From positions 1-64,000 of the forward strand of contig VTPC01000993.1 of assembly GCA_011009095.1 (NCBI GenBank): DNA of 64,000 nt, written 5' to 3'. Of this stretch, positions 1 to 11,839 are shown piece after piece. This DNA comes from Ignelater luminosus. Lineage: Eukaryota; Arthropoda; Insecta; Coleoptera; Elateridae. The position numbers were made by a program, and so were the translations under genes. Under the pieces are notes generated by a model, which did no database searches, was not told where the DNA came from, and was given only the letters and a program-made list of their open reading frames with translations. Positions within the stretch are counted from its first letter, which is position 1, and every line of letters starts with the position of its first letter.

Positions 1-230
1 ATCTCAAACTACAGTTGCCTCAATGTTTGGAATATTTAAAATGTATAGATACAGCTACTGTCAAAAAGATGTCCGATAATAAAAAAAATTTCTTTAAAAC
101 TGAATAGTGTATTGCCATCGTCCGCGCCTGTAGAGAGAATGTTTAGTAGGATGTCCCGTCGTCGTTGTATGAGAAAATTTTTTTTTCACTTACACTATCG
201 CAAGAGGTATCAAAATTTGCGTAATTTTAC
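1..230 (+). pseudogene. hAT transposase C-terminal fragment (relic)
   Basis: Translation around 120-165 reads LPSSAPVERMFSRMSRRR, which resembles the C-terminal hAT dimerisation motif (LPSSA-VER-FS). Upstream, with a stop in between, it reads LDTATVKKMSDNKKNFFKTE. Only the tail of the transposase is inside the window and the frame is broken. It lies far upstream of receptor copy A exon 5 and may be in that gene's intron 4. The call rests on one motif. Confidence 0.45.
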
Positions 231-439
231 ACAGATTACGAAAAAAATAAAAAAACTGGAATTGCGTGTCATCTTGAGGGCTCTACCGCACTTTGAAGTT
301 TTGTAAATTTTACATTTTTACCGTATGCCTAAAATAATACAAAAATCAAGTTTAAAAGGTACTTTATTATTAAAATTAATGAGACAAAGCACAAGAAAAC
401 AAAATAAACAAAATAGAGCTCTATAACGAATTACAAAAC

Positions 440-2641
440 TTAGAATTCAAACTTATTTTTGTGTCCAAAATTTGGTATTTCTGCTCGAGATTGCAACTTG
501 GTTCTGATTAAGCCATCTCTAGAAGTAGCGTCAACTACACTTTGTGAGGCCTCTGTTACCAGTTTAACACATCTTTCCACAGATTGTGTGTGACAAGGAA
601 AGTCAACAATTTCCAAGCTCTTATCTTTTGCCATGACTTGAAGGTCTTCATTAGAAATATGTCGAAAAACCGGTGGTGGTGTAACCTGACACTCATGCCA
701 CACAATAATCTCGTTGTAATCTCTGGCAGAATAGTTAATTTTTGGAAGTTTAAATATCCTGCGTTTTGTGCTACTTTCAGCTTCTCTAGCTTTTATTATC
801 TTTCGCAATGCCAGCTCACGAATGTGGTCTCTATCATCAAACAACATACTGACAAGTAGGTTTTCTGGATGTGCAAAAAAAGCATTTCTTTCGATAACAG
901 AATCCACAACAGAGCTCAGATTTTTGGGTAAAAATCGAGAGTATATAATTAGTTGAAAAATATGTTTAAGTCCGTCCTTAAGAGATGTATTTTGCTTGAT
1001 TAGGAACCAAATCGGAGCGTATACTTTAATCACATAGTTTCACAAGCGATTGCAAATTTTCTGATGGATTAAAAGTTCTTACGTAAAGTCTGAGTTATGA
1101 TTAGCAGAAGTAAGCCATCTCGAGTGTACCATTTCTCCAGGTTGACGGTTTGCCAGCTCAGGAGAACAGGAACCAGTTGATACAGCTTGACATGTCTCAT
1201 AAAGATATTTTTGATCTGTACTTAGTTCATCGACCACATCTGTCGTCAAGTCAGGCAAATTACCAGCCACAGCACAAAAAGACACCTTGGTTTTACTTTC
1301 GCAACCAGCTAATTGTTTTCCAGTAGGTCTAGAATATTCTCTACGACCCGAAGTGCAACCATCTAAGGTCAAGAATAAATGACGAAGGGGTAACTCATTG
1401 GCATGAAGCAAACAAACACACCATTGTAATGGTCTCTCTAAATATTGAATCACGTCACCCTTCCAACCGGTGTTAGTTGCTGTCCCATCACATCCAACGC
1501 AAATCACGTTATCTAAATTCCAACCTTGACCTTCTAGTAAAGCTGTGATCGAAGTAAGAACTCCCTTTGCAGTGCCACAACTTGGCGTTGTCCCAAATAA
1601 AATGATTCAGGTTCTGCTAAAACTGTAATGTGCTCTTCTAAAACTTGTTTGCAATGGTAACGATTCCCTATTTTCTCATTTATCAGAGTTTTGTCTTTTT
1701 ACCCATCAAAGTTAATGCTTTTTATAACAACGCCTTCAATATCTTTTGAAGCTTCTGTCCGTGCTTTAGATACAGCTCTGTGGATCTTGTTTTTATCAAT
1801 AACCAGAGTTAAATCTTTGGCAGAAACCAAGCCAACGTCGGCCAAACCTGCAGAAGCAACAGCAGCAGCCGCTCGCGCTGATAAACCGCATCTATCACAG
1901 ACCTTAGCAACTGTTGGTAACGGTAATGTATTCCGATTCGCCGTTGAAGTGGATGGTATCTTGCGTGTTTGTCGGGGATGCCTCTGTTGTCGGATACGTT
2001 TCTGGAGAAGACTCACGCACTGAATTTTCATCATAATTTGCTGAGACAAAATCGGTTTCTTGAGTAAAACACGACTTTTTTGCTGCCCTTATTGACTCTT
2101 CAGTTTGTCTCTGTTGTCGTTTCATTAATCTAGCCGTTTCTTTCTTATCAACGCCGCTGATAACCATTTTTTATCATTCCTTTAATTTAACAAAAAACTG
2201 CTTTCATTGATGGGAACTTTCTTAGATGTTAAACACAAACAAGATTCAAATGAAGTGCATTTACAAGCAGCAACATCGAAAAGCTTCTCCGATGAATCAA
2301 AAAACACTTTAGTTGTTTTCAAAACTAGCATTCCGTTTGCTTTTGGGGAATCTTTTAAAATTGGGGTACTTTTCGAAATAGGATTTCAGTAATTGAATAA
2401 CTCGTATCTTAGTTACGATTGGAATCAAAGCTTTGGAGCAAATATCGTTGATCTTTGCAGAAACAGTCGCATTTATATATCTGAATTGGATGGATCCTTT
2501 CCATTGTACTTCAATTTCAGGTCGTTCTTGACAAATAAAATAAATTTAATGACGTCCCTTATAGTTGGTAGCTGCCGATCGTCAAGTTCTTTATATGGTT
2601 CCAATATAGCACAAGTAGTCTTACTACGCCTTGAACTCATT
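440..2641 (-). pseudogene. Broken copy of a multicopy arthropod element protein
   Basis: Reading the minus strand from about 2641, successive frames give one protein in order: an N-terminal part (ELDDRQLPTIRDVIKFILF), a cysteine-rich part (LFDVAACKCTSFESCLC), RNTLPLPTVAKVCDRCGLSA, VGCDGTATNTGWKGDVIQYL, LQWCVCLLHANELPLRHLF, LSTDQKYLYETCQ, HSRWLTSAN and IKVYAPIWF. I know this series from repeated, uncharacterised predicted proteins in arthropods and Hydra. Multicopy occurrence and the CDGT/RWLT-type motifs suggest a transposon gene, but I cannot name the superfamily. At least six stops or frameshifts interrupt it (for example near 2480, 2300, 1910, 1082 and 1035), so it is dead. Blocks of 100-200 codons remain open, so decay is moderate. 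Confidence 0.7.
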
Positions 2642-3769
2642 ATTTAAATATCACAAAATCCGCTTATTTAATATCGTAACAAACGCAACTGCACTTTTAT
2701 AGCATAAAAATTACTTTGACTACGAAAGAAACACTTGCGAGTCAAGTCAAGACACTTCTCGAAACAAGTCGAAACTTGAGGGAATTTGCAGGTATTAAAA
2801 TTATTTTGATAATCTACGGTAAATGTCGCAAATTTTAAGAGGTTTTGTGTTAAGGAAATAAAAAAAAAATTTTTTCGTGACACACTAAATTGTTTAGTAC
2901 AAAAGGTCAAATTTTGACTCTAAAAGGAAAAAAATTAAGTGATGATATTTTTGAAACTTTGCTAATCTTAAAAAGTAATAAAACTTAAACAGTTTACGTT
3001 ACGTGCATAAGTGTACATTTTTAAATAGCTATATTGTTATTAATTTACTAATCTGATAATTTATTATTATATAAAATTAATAGTTGTTTATATGTATGTT
3101 GTATGTAAGCTTTATGCATTTAAAATTAAATGTGTTAAAATACAAACAATAAATCTATTCTGTATTGTTAATTGGGCACGTATCTTTAATCATTTCGTAA
3201 AACAAAAATTAAGAGTACCTAAGAAGGGTCTAGGTACTTTCTGGTAGATCATGGATCTGTATCTAGGTACATAATTAAAACATGATTTTGTATCTGAACT
3301 AGATCCATGTTTGAAAAAGTATCTGGATCTGGAACTAGATACTGAGAGATAGAATCTTCCCCAACACTGCCAATAAACCATTTTAAATTTAAATCAAGTG
3401 TCGAAGTTAAATTTCTTTATTTCTTTTTAAATAATATTTGTTTGTATTTTATTTTAAAATGAACTGTTATTAGACCTTATCAGTTTGGACCATTTCGTGA
3501 AAATTTGGAAGAAGCAAGTGACAGGGAATCTAATTAATAACGAATACTAAATACCACGTCTAGTATTATAAATATTTGAAACATAATTATCTTTATTAAT
3601 TTTGGAATTGCGATAGCAAATTACTGTTTTTATTTATAACTGCCTTATATTTAAAACAATTCTACTTTTTCAAAAAGGAGTTGTGATGAATATAAATATA
3701 GCTTTTCCAATGTGATTTTCAAATTTTGATTCTGTGTCACATTCTAAAGTATTTGGATGCAAATTTGCA
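2642..3769. other. AT-rich stretch without a recognised gene
   Basis: No coding similarity was seen. At 3225-3350 a short motif around GTATCT/AGATAC and TGGATCT recurs several times in both orientations, which looks like subterminal repeats of a DNA transposon. No ends were found. Confidence 0.4.
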
Positions 3770-3955
3770 GAAAGAAATAGAAAATCTCCTCAAAGAGGCA
3801 CTACTGGGCCAGTTAATTCTCCATGCTCATATGGTTCCAAAAACTGACGGAAGTTGAAGTCTTGTTGGGATTATCGATTTTTGAACAACGTGAAAGTTCC
3901 AGACAGTTACCCAATTGCATCATTAAATTCGTTTAATTACAAAGTGCCGGGTAGT
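3770..3955 (+). pseudogene. Gypsy-type reverse transcriptase fragment
   Basis: Two frames joined by a frameshift near 3855 read EIENLLKEALLGQ, then VPKTDGS, then CWDYRFLNNVKVPDSYPIAS. This matches the order of the Gypsy RT fingers region (primary-site helix, VPKKDGSWRFCVDYRKLN, PDSYPLP). Only about 60 codons remain, with no protease, RNase H or integrase nearby. It is an old relic immediately upstream of the LINE relic that precedes receptor exon 5. Confidence 0.6.
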
Positions 3956-4014
3956 AGAATATTTAATCATCTCATTAAACATTTAAGGACAATAGGCTGA
4001 CAACCCTGTCAAAC

Positions 4015-4400
4015 GTATTAGAAAATATTTTTTTTGCAGATGAGTACCTATAGAAATGACAATAATTTGCTACCATCAGTTCAATCCGGTTTGCTTACCA
4101 CTCCAATATTAAAAGTTAGCAGTGATATTCTAACTGCCTGCAATCGGGACAATGTCATCATTTCAGTTTTACTTTGATTATAGTAAACGAGTTTGATACG
4201 GTTGACCATGAGACCCTGATAAATACCTTAAAACACATGGGCTGAAGTGCAAATGCCACATTGGTAATTAAACACTTGTTAACAAATCGTTCTCAAAGGG
4301 TTTTATTAAATGATTTCGCTTCTTAATCTTTGATCAGCAGGCGGAGCGCACTTCAAGTTTTCATACTTGGGCCGTTATCATAATCAAAACTACCTTATAA
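4015..4400 (+). pseudogene. LINE reverse transcriptase relic beside Or copy A
   Basis: Fragments in shifting frames match the RT domain of Jockey/CR1-type non-LTR elements: a QSGF-like start near 4080, FDTVDHETLINTLKHMG near 4192-4242, and a LLTNRSQRVLLND-like segment near 4275-4315. The catalytic YADD box is absent. The same relic, with its own changes, precedes exon 5 in copies B (26.6 kb) and C (55.1 kb), so it was present before the array was duplicated. Confidence 0.65.
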
Positions 4401-4551
4401 TGGTTTTTTAAGACTTATTACGTCACTGTTTAAAAAATAAATAAAATACAAAATATGCATATTCTGTAGTGTCAATTGTCGGACCTATTTAATTATTTCT
4501 AATTAGTCGTTATGTGGTCGTAGACAAATTACTACGGTAAATCTGTTTTAG

Positions 4552-4812
4552 ATTCCATTACACGACTATCGAATATTAAGTCCTTTAATAGAAGCACCAC
4601 AAATAAGTCTCTTTGCTTTAGTAATTTGTTATGGTGGACAGCAGATGACAAATGAAAGTCTAAGGGTAGCAGAAGTTGCCTATGCAGTGAATTTTGCAGG
4701 AAGCGACTTAAAGCTACAAAGATATTTGACTATGGTAATTGGAAGGAGTCAAAAACCATTGATAATCAAAGCCGGAAAATTTATTGAAACGTCTATCCTT
4801 ACATTTGCTTGG
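4552..4812 (+). CDS. Odorant receptor copy A, exon 5 (TM6 to TM7)
   Basis: This 87-codon exon runs from an acceptor TTTTAG at 4546-4551 to a donor GTAAGA at 4813. It encodes IPLHDYRILSPLIEAPQISL, the TM6 core FALVICYGGQQM, and the signature block ESLRVAEVAYAVNF, LKLQRYLT, GRSQKPLIIKAGKF. This C-terminal pattern is characteristic of insect 7tm_6 odorant receptors (heteromeric ion channels with Orco in sensory neuron dendrites). Length and splice phase equal exon 5 of copies B and C. Exons 1-4 would lie before the window start; nothing resembling them was seen in positions 1-4551. The exon is open, but whether the full gene is intact cannot be judged here. Confidence 0.9.
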
Positions 4813-5035
4813 GTAAGACTTGTAAAGCACTGAATGTTTCAGAAATGTGTGTTACCACAGGCAAAGCAAGTAGCACCCATTAAAATTAGAAAATAAGCTT
4901 ATCCAACGTACTTACATACGGTAAGGTAACTTTATGTTAGTTAGTAATAAGTAGCGACACGTATTTCTGAAATGCTCTGTATATTAAATAAATTGTATTA
5001 CTTAATTGTAAAATATTTTCTCTTTTCTCTCATAG

Positions 5036-5089
5036 ATTGTACGTACGGCATATTCAGCATATATGGTGTTGCGTCGAGTAAATGCTTAG
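5036..5089 (+). CDS. Odorant receptor copy A, last exon (TM7 end)
   Basis: After a 223-bp intron ending CATAG, 17 codons and TAG encode IVRTAYSAYMVLRRVNA. Joined in phase 0 to ...TFAW of exon 5 this gives the usual end of TM7 and a short C-terminus typical of insect odorant receptors. The same exon at the same spacing occurs in copy B, and with a much longer intron in copy C. Confidence 0.88.
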   Translation: MVRTAYSAYMVLRRVNA

Positions 5090-5380
5090 TTTAAGTTACT
5101 ATCAGTAACAGCCATTTCTACGCACCATACCAAACCACGTCACGTCAGTTGTATCCTAAATTACCACTTACTATTGCTTTTTTATAACTATAATTCTAAA
5201 CAAACACTGTAAATTGTTTTAAAATTAAAAAATGATGCATAACTGAGTCTTGTTATTTAATGTTCTAAATGTGACAGTTTTTACCTATATCGTCAACTTA
5301 CGTCAAGCACATGAATTTAAACTGTGGAGGCTGAAACGAAACTGCCATGCTTTGACTGCTTTAGTTTATTAAATACCGCT
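5090..5380. repeat. Duplicated 3' flank of the receptor unit (copy A)
   Basis: The sequence after the stop codon is recognisably shared with 27460-27745 and 58104-58385, ending around a CTTTGACTGCT..GTTTATTAAATA block. Similarity stops shortly after, which marks roughly where the duplicated unit ends. Confidence 0.7.
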
Positions 5381-6999
5381 GAATATTGATCTTCATTTTC
5401 CTTAATTGCTTCACATGCATTAATCCATATGAGAGGTGGAATCTAAAATTTGAGAAAGGTGAAAAGGCAGATTATTAGGGTTCTAGAATAAATCTACAAA
5501 TACTAAAAGCGACTTCTAAGTCCTAGTTTTCCTAACATACTATGTAAAGCAGATTGACAGTTAATCCTCATATCGTACTATAATCTGTCACTTAGGTAAT
5601 TAGTTTATTAACTCAATTGAAAAATCTTTGCTATCGCCAGTTGGATTAAATTAAGTTAGATCTAATTTCATTGATTTACAGTAGCATCATTAACAGTTTA
5701 ATGTTTGTCCTGAGTAATTACTAACTTACGAAATTATTCATATTAATAAATCGTTTTGTTAAGTTTGTACGAAGATGGTAAGTATTTATATAACCTGCTT
5801 TATTAAGAATGTTTAAAAGAGTTTTAGGATGTAAAGAATAAATGCAGTTCAAATATACGTAGACCAAGTATGCTTCAGTGTTTAGTTATTCATTTAAATC
5901 GACATTCTTTATTATAAATAGAATTAAAGATAAGGTTTTTCACCAGAGATGTGAAGAAAAACAAAATCATTTTTGGGAATTAGCATTCAGTGAAAAGAAG
6001 GCCAGATTTTTCTTACAAGCAGAGTATACCAGGTGTCCCTTCTGATTGTGTTTTGTCTCATTTGCTCATAAATGTAAGGGGGAGAAACTACCCTCTAAAG
6101 TTAGAGCTTTAGAGCCTAGAATTCGCAGTTTCACAGACAAGCGCTAGATTTATTTAAATGGAACCAACTCAGAAAAACTTCTTGTAGTTAGAAATAAAAA
6201 ATTGTATAAGGGTAAAACAATTGTAATTTTCCCCAATTTTAATTACCTTCATGAATCAAATAAAGGTTCAGAGCTCACCTACGGGATTCGCTAAAACACG
6301 AGGACCCTCGTGTTCGTCGGCGGGCCTCTAACCAGAAGTTTAGAATTCCTACATTGCAGTTTCTCCAGCTTTTGCGGTAAACGACGTTTTTATATCCTTT
6401 AAATGAAACTTCAGTAGAAAGCTCGAGTCTCAAGTGCTAATCTCGGGAATGTTGTTCCGAGAATCCTAGTTACAACTTTACCAATGCCTTCTTAAAATTG
6501 ATGTCTTAAGTACTGCTTGCAGGTATAAAACCATGAAGCAAACATTTGAAACAACAGAACTTATAATACGTTTTTTGATGTTACGTACTAATAGTCCTCA
6601 GTGCTAACGTTTCATTCTTTACTTTGATTTTCAGAAAGTTAACACCTGAAACTGCCAAATATTTTGAGGGATTTCTTTAAGTGTCGTCATCGCCTTTTCC
6701 TGAATCTACAAGCGCATCGAAATTTATAAAATAATTTATAAACATCTTGACATCAAAAATATTGCAAGGCCACTATAGGTTTATTGATGGACTTCATAGT
6801 ACGATTGAGTAGACAAGACAAAGAAAAAGACTGAGAAAAACATAAATAATATAAGCCGTCAGGCGAGGGGTGCATAATATAACAAATTGATTGAACAGTC
6901 AAGGTCAACAGCGCCCCACTTTATTCCATTAAGTAGGTTCATAAAGCAGTAGTACTTTACAAGTTGTTACGTGCAAAACTGAGATTAGTGACCCATCGA
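5381..6999. other. Spacer without recognised content
   Basis: This is AT-rich spacer between receptor copies A and B. I found no coding similarity, clear repeat or RNA gene. Confidence 0.4.
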
Positions 7000-8950
7000 T
7001 AAACGCAACCATATATACAATCGGTATGTCAGCTGTAATGTTAGCTTTTGACAATCGAAGACGGGTCGTGGACGAGAAAAGCCTAGAGCCAGCGGTAGAC
7101 GGCAGTATTGATACGAGAATCTTTATGGGCCTCAGGATCGAGAAGGCGCCAGCCGCAGTAGAAATTTGGTGACGAATTTTGAAAGCAAGGTCCTGCTGCT
7201 GATCTTCATATCTAGATCAGTAGGCGAGATGCTTATCAAGGTCGAACCACAGGTTGGAACGCTACACAAGTAAACGGAATCGAGATTGTACTACACTCTC
7301 TTAAGATACTTACACTCCCAGTGAGGGATTAAGCTGATATTATGTAGGTAGGTGAAGGTCAACGTCCCTTGGCTCCGGAACAGCTGATCACTAAAACCAT
7401 CTATGTGTATGCTAATATCACAAGAAAAGCCAAAAGGTAAGTTAATAACATCTATTAGCATACTATTAAATTGGCACAATAAACAGAATACACACTGCTT
7501 GAAAATCGTTTAAACATAAACACATATGAAGAAAAAGGTAACTACATAAAAGTACACGTGAAACAAGTAAACCTGAGATAAACATGGCCACAATAAATTC
7601 TATAATGTGCACGAACCATCGGTCAGGCGCACTGCATAAAAAGCCGGCAATATGAAGACAACATAAAGTCTGAATAATAAGACGTAATAAGACGTTCGTG
7701 GATATTAGAAATTTTGCGGTCGTTTGTGAAGAAAGCACACATGAAATAAAATGTAAAATACAAACAACAGCAATAACGTTACTGGGGTCGTCGCTTCAGG
7801 GGTTTTGCATTTCGCTTTGGATCCAGATAATTGGTTAAATAAATCTTTAAAAAAGACAAATTTTGCAGTTATAAAACAACAAGGGTTTACGTTAACAGAG
7901 CCTTGCATAGATAAACTAACAAGACAAGAATTTTGTTAATTTTATCTGTATACGATCAAATTAATAAAGATTAATAACATTTTGGAACTAAAAAGTTACG
8001 TTAAAACATGGCAAGTAACGAATTTTTCTTATAAACATTATTACAAAGTTTTTCAACACTGTGAAATGATGCGTCAAACTTTTCACTACTGTGAAAGAAT
8101 ATTACAAGGTTTTTTACCAATGTGAAGCAATGTTACAGTAACGTAAATCTTCGGCTACCTTTATCCAAAGCAACTGGTGACGAGACGATGAAATACAGGT
8201 GTGTTGGCAAACAACTACATTCGCGGTTGACGAGCTTGATGCGCCAACGTTAGCTTCTTTACAAGATACAGTTTTAAATTATTTACCGTAATACTGGAAC
8301 TATCCAACAGAGATCTAGATTTATAGCACAAATTACACTCAATTCAATGCACTGGTTTACACGAGATTTTCCTTATGACTAATACATTAAATTTTTCAGA
8401 GACGGACGACATTCACATACATTCTTAGATTCAAGGTAGATGTTAACTGCCTTTAATTGTCTTTAGAGAGCAAAACAGTACAAAACCCTTAGAAATTCGA
8501 CGAAACGATATAGGTACAAAAAACACAGTAACAACGCTAGTTCCTTCGAAAGAAATAAAATAATAAGAGAGACGGTACGATAATTTAACTGTGAGTTTGG
8601 TGTAAATTTAGTTTGGTAGGTCCGCCTATAAGGCGAGATTTAATCTACACACTAACGGCAGTACATCTGGTACATTCCAGGGATTGCCAATAAATATTTA
8701 ACGATGACAGAAATAATTCGCGTCGTGCACACTTAGGCTGTCTTTCACCTGCTGCTACTGTCCAAACATTTGGAATAGATCCCGATATCACGCAAAATTT
8801 AAAACTTTCACACACGATAAATGTGGAGTGCGCGTGTGTTGCTTATTTGCTGTCTTTCATCGAACTCTTGAACTCTCGATCGAAATGAGAATTCTTCGGC
8901 TCCCAGAAGGGCGAGTCCAGTAGATTATTGGCTGACCGAGATTCATGACA
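7000..8950 (-). repeat. Old repeat block, inverted relative to 33.4-34.3 kb
   Basis: Two segments are reverse-complement matches to the B-C spacer. Positions 7205-7275 match 34000-34055 and its direct repeat, sharing a TCTCGCCTACTGA..CTAGATA core. Positions 8030-8180 match 33415-33580, with short repeated units built on TTTCAC..TGGTGAAA. The block looks like remains of one repeat family. No gene was recognised; ORFs of 62-90 codons here do not resemble known proteins. Confidence 0.5.
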
Positions 8951-9312
8951 TTAAAACCACTAATAAGATAACGAGAGGGTGAGATGGTTCGAACACAAAT
9001 TCGAGCATTGTTCTGGCTACGCAAAGTGACAGTTTTATAATCTAAACAAGCATAAAACTTAAAGAGACAAAATGTCTTTTATAAAATACGAAATTAGAGG
9101 TAATTTTAACAAAATTCAATGTCCGAGCTTCTCATAATACAAGAAAACATTTTGTTAGAGAATTCGATAACAAAATAATGTTACCAAGTCGTAAATCTAA
9201 CAATATAAAAAAACGTTAAACAAGAGGCTTTTATTTTACAGGGAAGAAATAAAATATAATTCCTAAAAAAAAATAACTTATGTACATGAGGAATGGTTAA
9301 CAATAATAAAGA

Positions 9313-9472
9313 AAGATTTTATTATTTACGAATTTTGATAACACGTTAAGAGAAGATTGGATTATTTTTGAATTTTCATAACACTCTAAGGGAAGATTTG
9401 ATTATTTTCGAATTTTCATAGCACGTTAAAAGAAGATTTGATCATTTTTGAATTTTCCTAACAAATGACGGT
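9313..9472. repeat. Four tandem 40-bp repeats
   Basis: Units begin at 9313, 9353, 9393 and 9433. Each starts AAGATT, has a central GAATTTT, and the first three end in a CACG/CTTAA-like segment. The units differ at several bases, so the array is not new. The contiguous 40-bp period without spacers argues against any CRISPR-like reading. Confidence 0.75.
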
Positions 9473-9576
9473 GATTGACAGTGACAGTTTATCGAATAAA
9501 CAATTTCAAATACGAGTTGGCTCAGAGTGTTTGTACAGCGTAGCCAAAAATAAGATTGTTGCAGAGAGCATCAATT

Positions 9577-11839
9577 TGTAATGTTATTTTCAAATTCGCA
9601 CTAAATCCGCCCCTGTTTTTCAATTTTGTTCAGGTATTTGTTTTCCTGGCGCGTAATATTTAAATTATTTCATTATATAAACGAATGTTTGTTACAATGT
9701 TATTCTAAAGAATTGATAACTTTGTGGTCTCGACTTCTGGGCTCCGCTAGACGTGCCTTTTGCTATTTTCCAATATAAAATTCTTGGAACCGTAGTCGCA
9801 ACAATTGGAGTCACACGGTCTCGATTGAGTCAGGTTTAAGCTGGTAAATCTACGAAGTGGAATTTTCCATTGGTCCATAAGACTCTGCATTTTTAAATCT
9901 GTTAGGGCGTACATCTGACTTTCTAACCCCACTCCAGTAAGTACACATTGCGCCACAGGAGCCGCAGAGAAAATAGGCATTACATTGATAGCTGCGTACT
10001 CGAACCAACGTGCGGGTTAATTTCGGCGTTACCCCTACAAATCCGAAGTGGTTACAAACCGAATTTAATTGAAGCGATTCTCTTAGTAAAAGAGAGATCG
10101 GACTCGAGAAATTCTATTTCGTCGGGTCTTTGTCGTGTTATTCACGGAGGAAAGCCGATTTGTTTACCGAAAAGCGGTGCTTAGAAAGCTTTGTTATTGT
10201 GGAGGCGTTTTTGCTTCAATTACAGTTACGCTGGTATTTCCCAGGAAATAAAAATTGTAGAGGGTAGAAACGCAACAATTTTGGTCCCGTTGGTGCAACG
10301 CTGAAGGGTCTGTCGAGAACAGAAACTGCCCGCCTCGTAAAGACTTAAATTGTGTGTGTGTTTTACATTTTGGAAGTTCCGTGATCCGAAGGGACTAACT
10401 AAACTTAAAGAGCGTTTGAGACTCAAAGTGGTTTTAGTTATTTTTAAAGTTTGTGTATAAACACTTGGATTTTGTTCTTGTGTTTCTTGGTCAACGTTAA
10501 TAAAAGTGAGTGTTCTTTGGAATCTAAGTTTCCTTGAACATTGGTGGGGACCAGGCAAACGTGAATGAGCTGCTGTCTTGGGGAATCAGAGACCTGCACA
10601 TATCACCTGGAAGGATTGCCGTTATAGTAAGAAAGACCTGTTTTGTTTTATTATTTGAGTTTTAATGATTGTTTCATTTGATAAAAGACTAGGAGAACGT
10701 GGAATTTGTGAAATATTCCATACGAAAACCTTGCTTAGGCAAGATTAGTTTCGTATTTTCTCATTGAATTATAATATTTACGAGTAATATTTTTAACTAA
10801 TTTGTAACAGGAACGTTCCCAGGTAATCTTAGCGGGTGTTTGTTAAATTATTGCAACATAATTAATAGCTTTTGACAACTGTTTTTCTTTGTTATTAGGT
10901 ATAAAGTTTATTTGTTGCTATTTAAAACTTCATTGTCAAGTTTATCTTGTTTTAACTGATTTAATGTTTAGATTTTGGCCTTTTGTTCCATATTTTGAAA
11001 TTTTAACGTAACAGAATCCTTTTTTTGTGTTTATTGTAATAACTTGTTTTTATTGTTCTTTTCTCATTATTTGTTTATCAACTTTGTTCTCCAGTGAAGA
11101 AATTACTTCATACCTTTTATTGATATTCTTTCGTAGCGTTATTTTGTTTTTTTTATATTCTTGTTTATGTGTGTTTAACTCATTTTTTTTATTATTGTTT
11201 TAATAAATGTAAGAAAGGTCGATTATTTACATTTTGTTTTCTTTGTAGGTGGATCTCTGGTCCAGACTAAGCAGCGTTAATTTCGTTACTTTGTTCGTTT
11301 GGCTATTAAAAAGCACGGTGGTCCTTAGTCTAAATTTCAATTAAAAGTCAGATACCTTTGTTCAAGAGAGAAGTAAATATTAAACTGGTATGTCTTTCTT
11401 GGATCTTTTTTTTTTGAAAAAGAAGGAAGTCTTCAGAGGACTTCCTTGTCAAAATTAATTAAGACAAATCACGTGTTTATACATTTTTTTGTTCGTGTTG
11501 AGTCTCAATTGTGAAACATTAAAGCGAGTTTTAATAAAGCTTCCACGAGGTAAGTTACACACAGCGTGAGGTTTCGCAAGAAGCCTATATACAGGGTGTC
11601 GGATTCACGAGTAGTCGCGTGACCGACCACCAGAACCCTTCGATCTACGACTGCTGGCGCCCTCTTTTGTGAACATCTATTAGTTTAATAAAAGTTTTGG
11701 AAATCGGTGAGCTTCTCTTTGTGCGGCTAGGTAAGTTCATTTGAGAATCCACTCCGTCTGCGGCATGAGCTACGGGATTTAACATCTACCATTGATCTGG
11801 ACGGGACTTGTGCATACTTTTGAGCATCTTCCCGTTACA
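9577..11839 (+). mobile_element. Solo-LTR-like element, 2.26 kb
   Basis: The element starts TGTAATGTTATTTT and ends CCCGTTACA, the TG...CA form of an LTR with short inverted ends. The reverse complement of most of it recurs at 46860-49014, where a 4-bp target duplication defines both ends. No protein-coding region was seen, and no second copy of the repeat lies nearby, so a solo LTR of a Gypsy-type element is the simplest reading. Flanking 4-mers here do not match (AATT against ATCT), because of decay or ectopic recombination. ORFs inside, such as 10226-10558 on the minus strand, are not recognisable proteins. Confidence 0.6.

Noticed and set aside
7291-7908. Overlapping ORFs of 62-90 codons on the minus strand
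   Set aside because: Short, no motifs, and inside an old repeat block. They look like chance open frames.
9313-9472. Regularly spaced repeats resembling a CRISPR array
   Set aside because: The 40-bp units are contiguous with no unique spacers, and the genome is eukaryotic.
10226-10558. 110-codon minus-strand ORF
   Set aside because: It lies within the LTR-like element, is not preserved in the second copy at 46860-49014 and matches no known family.
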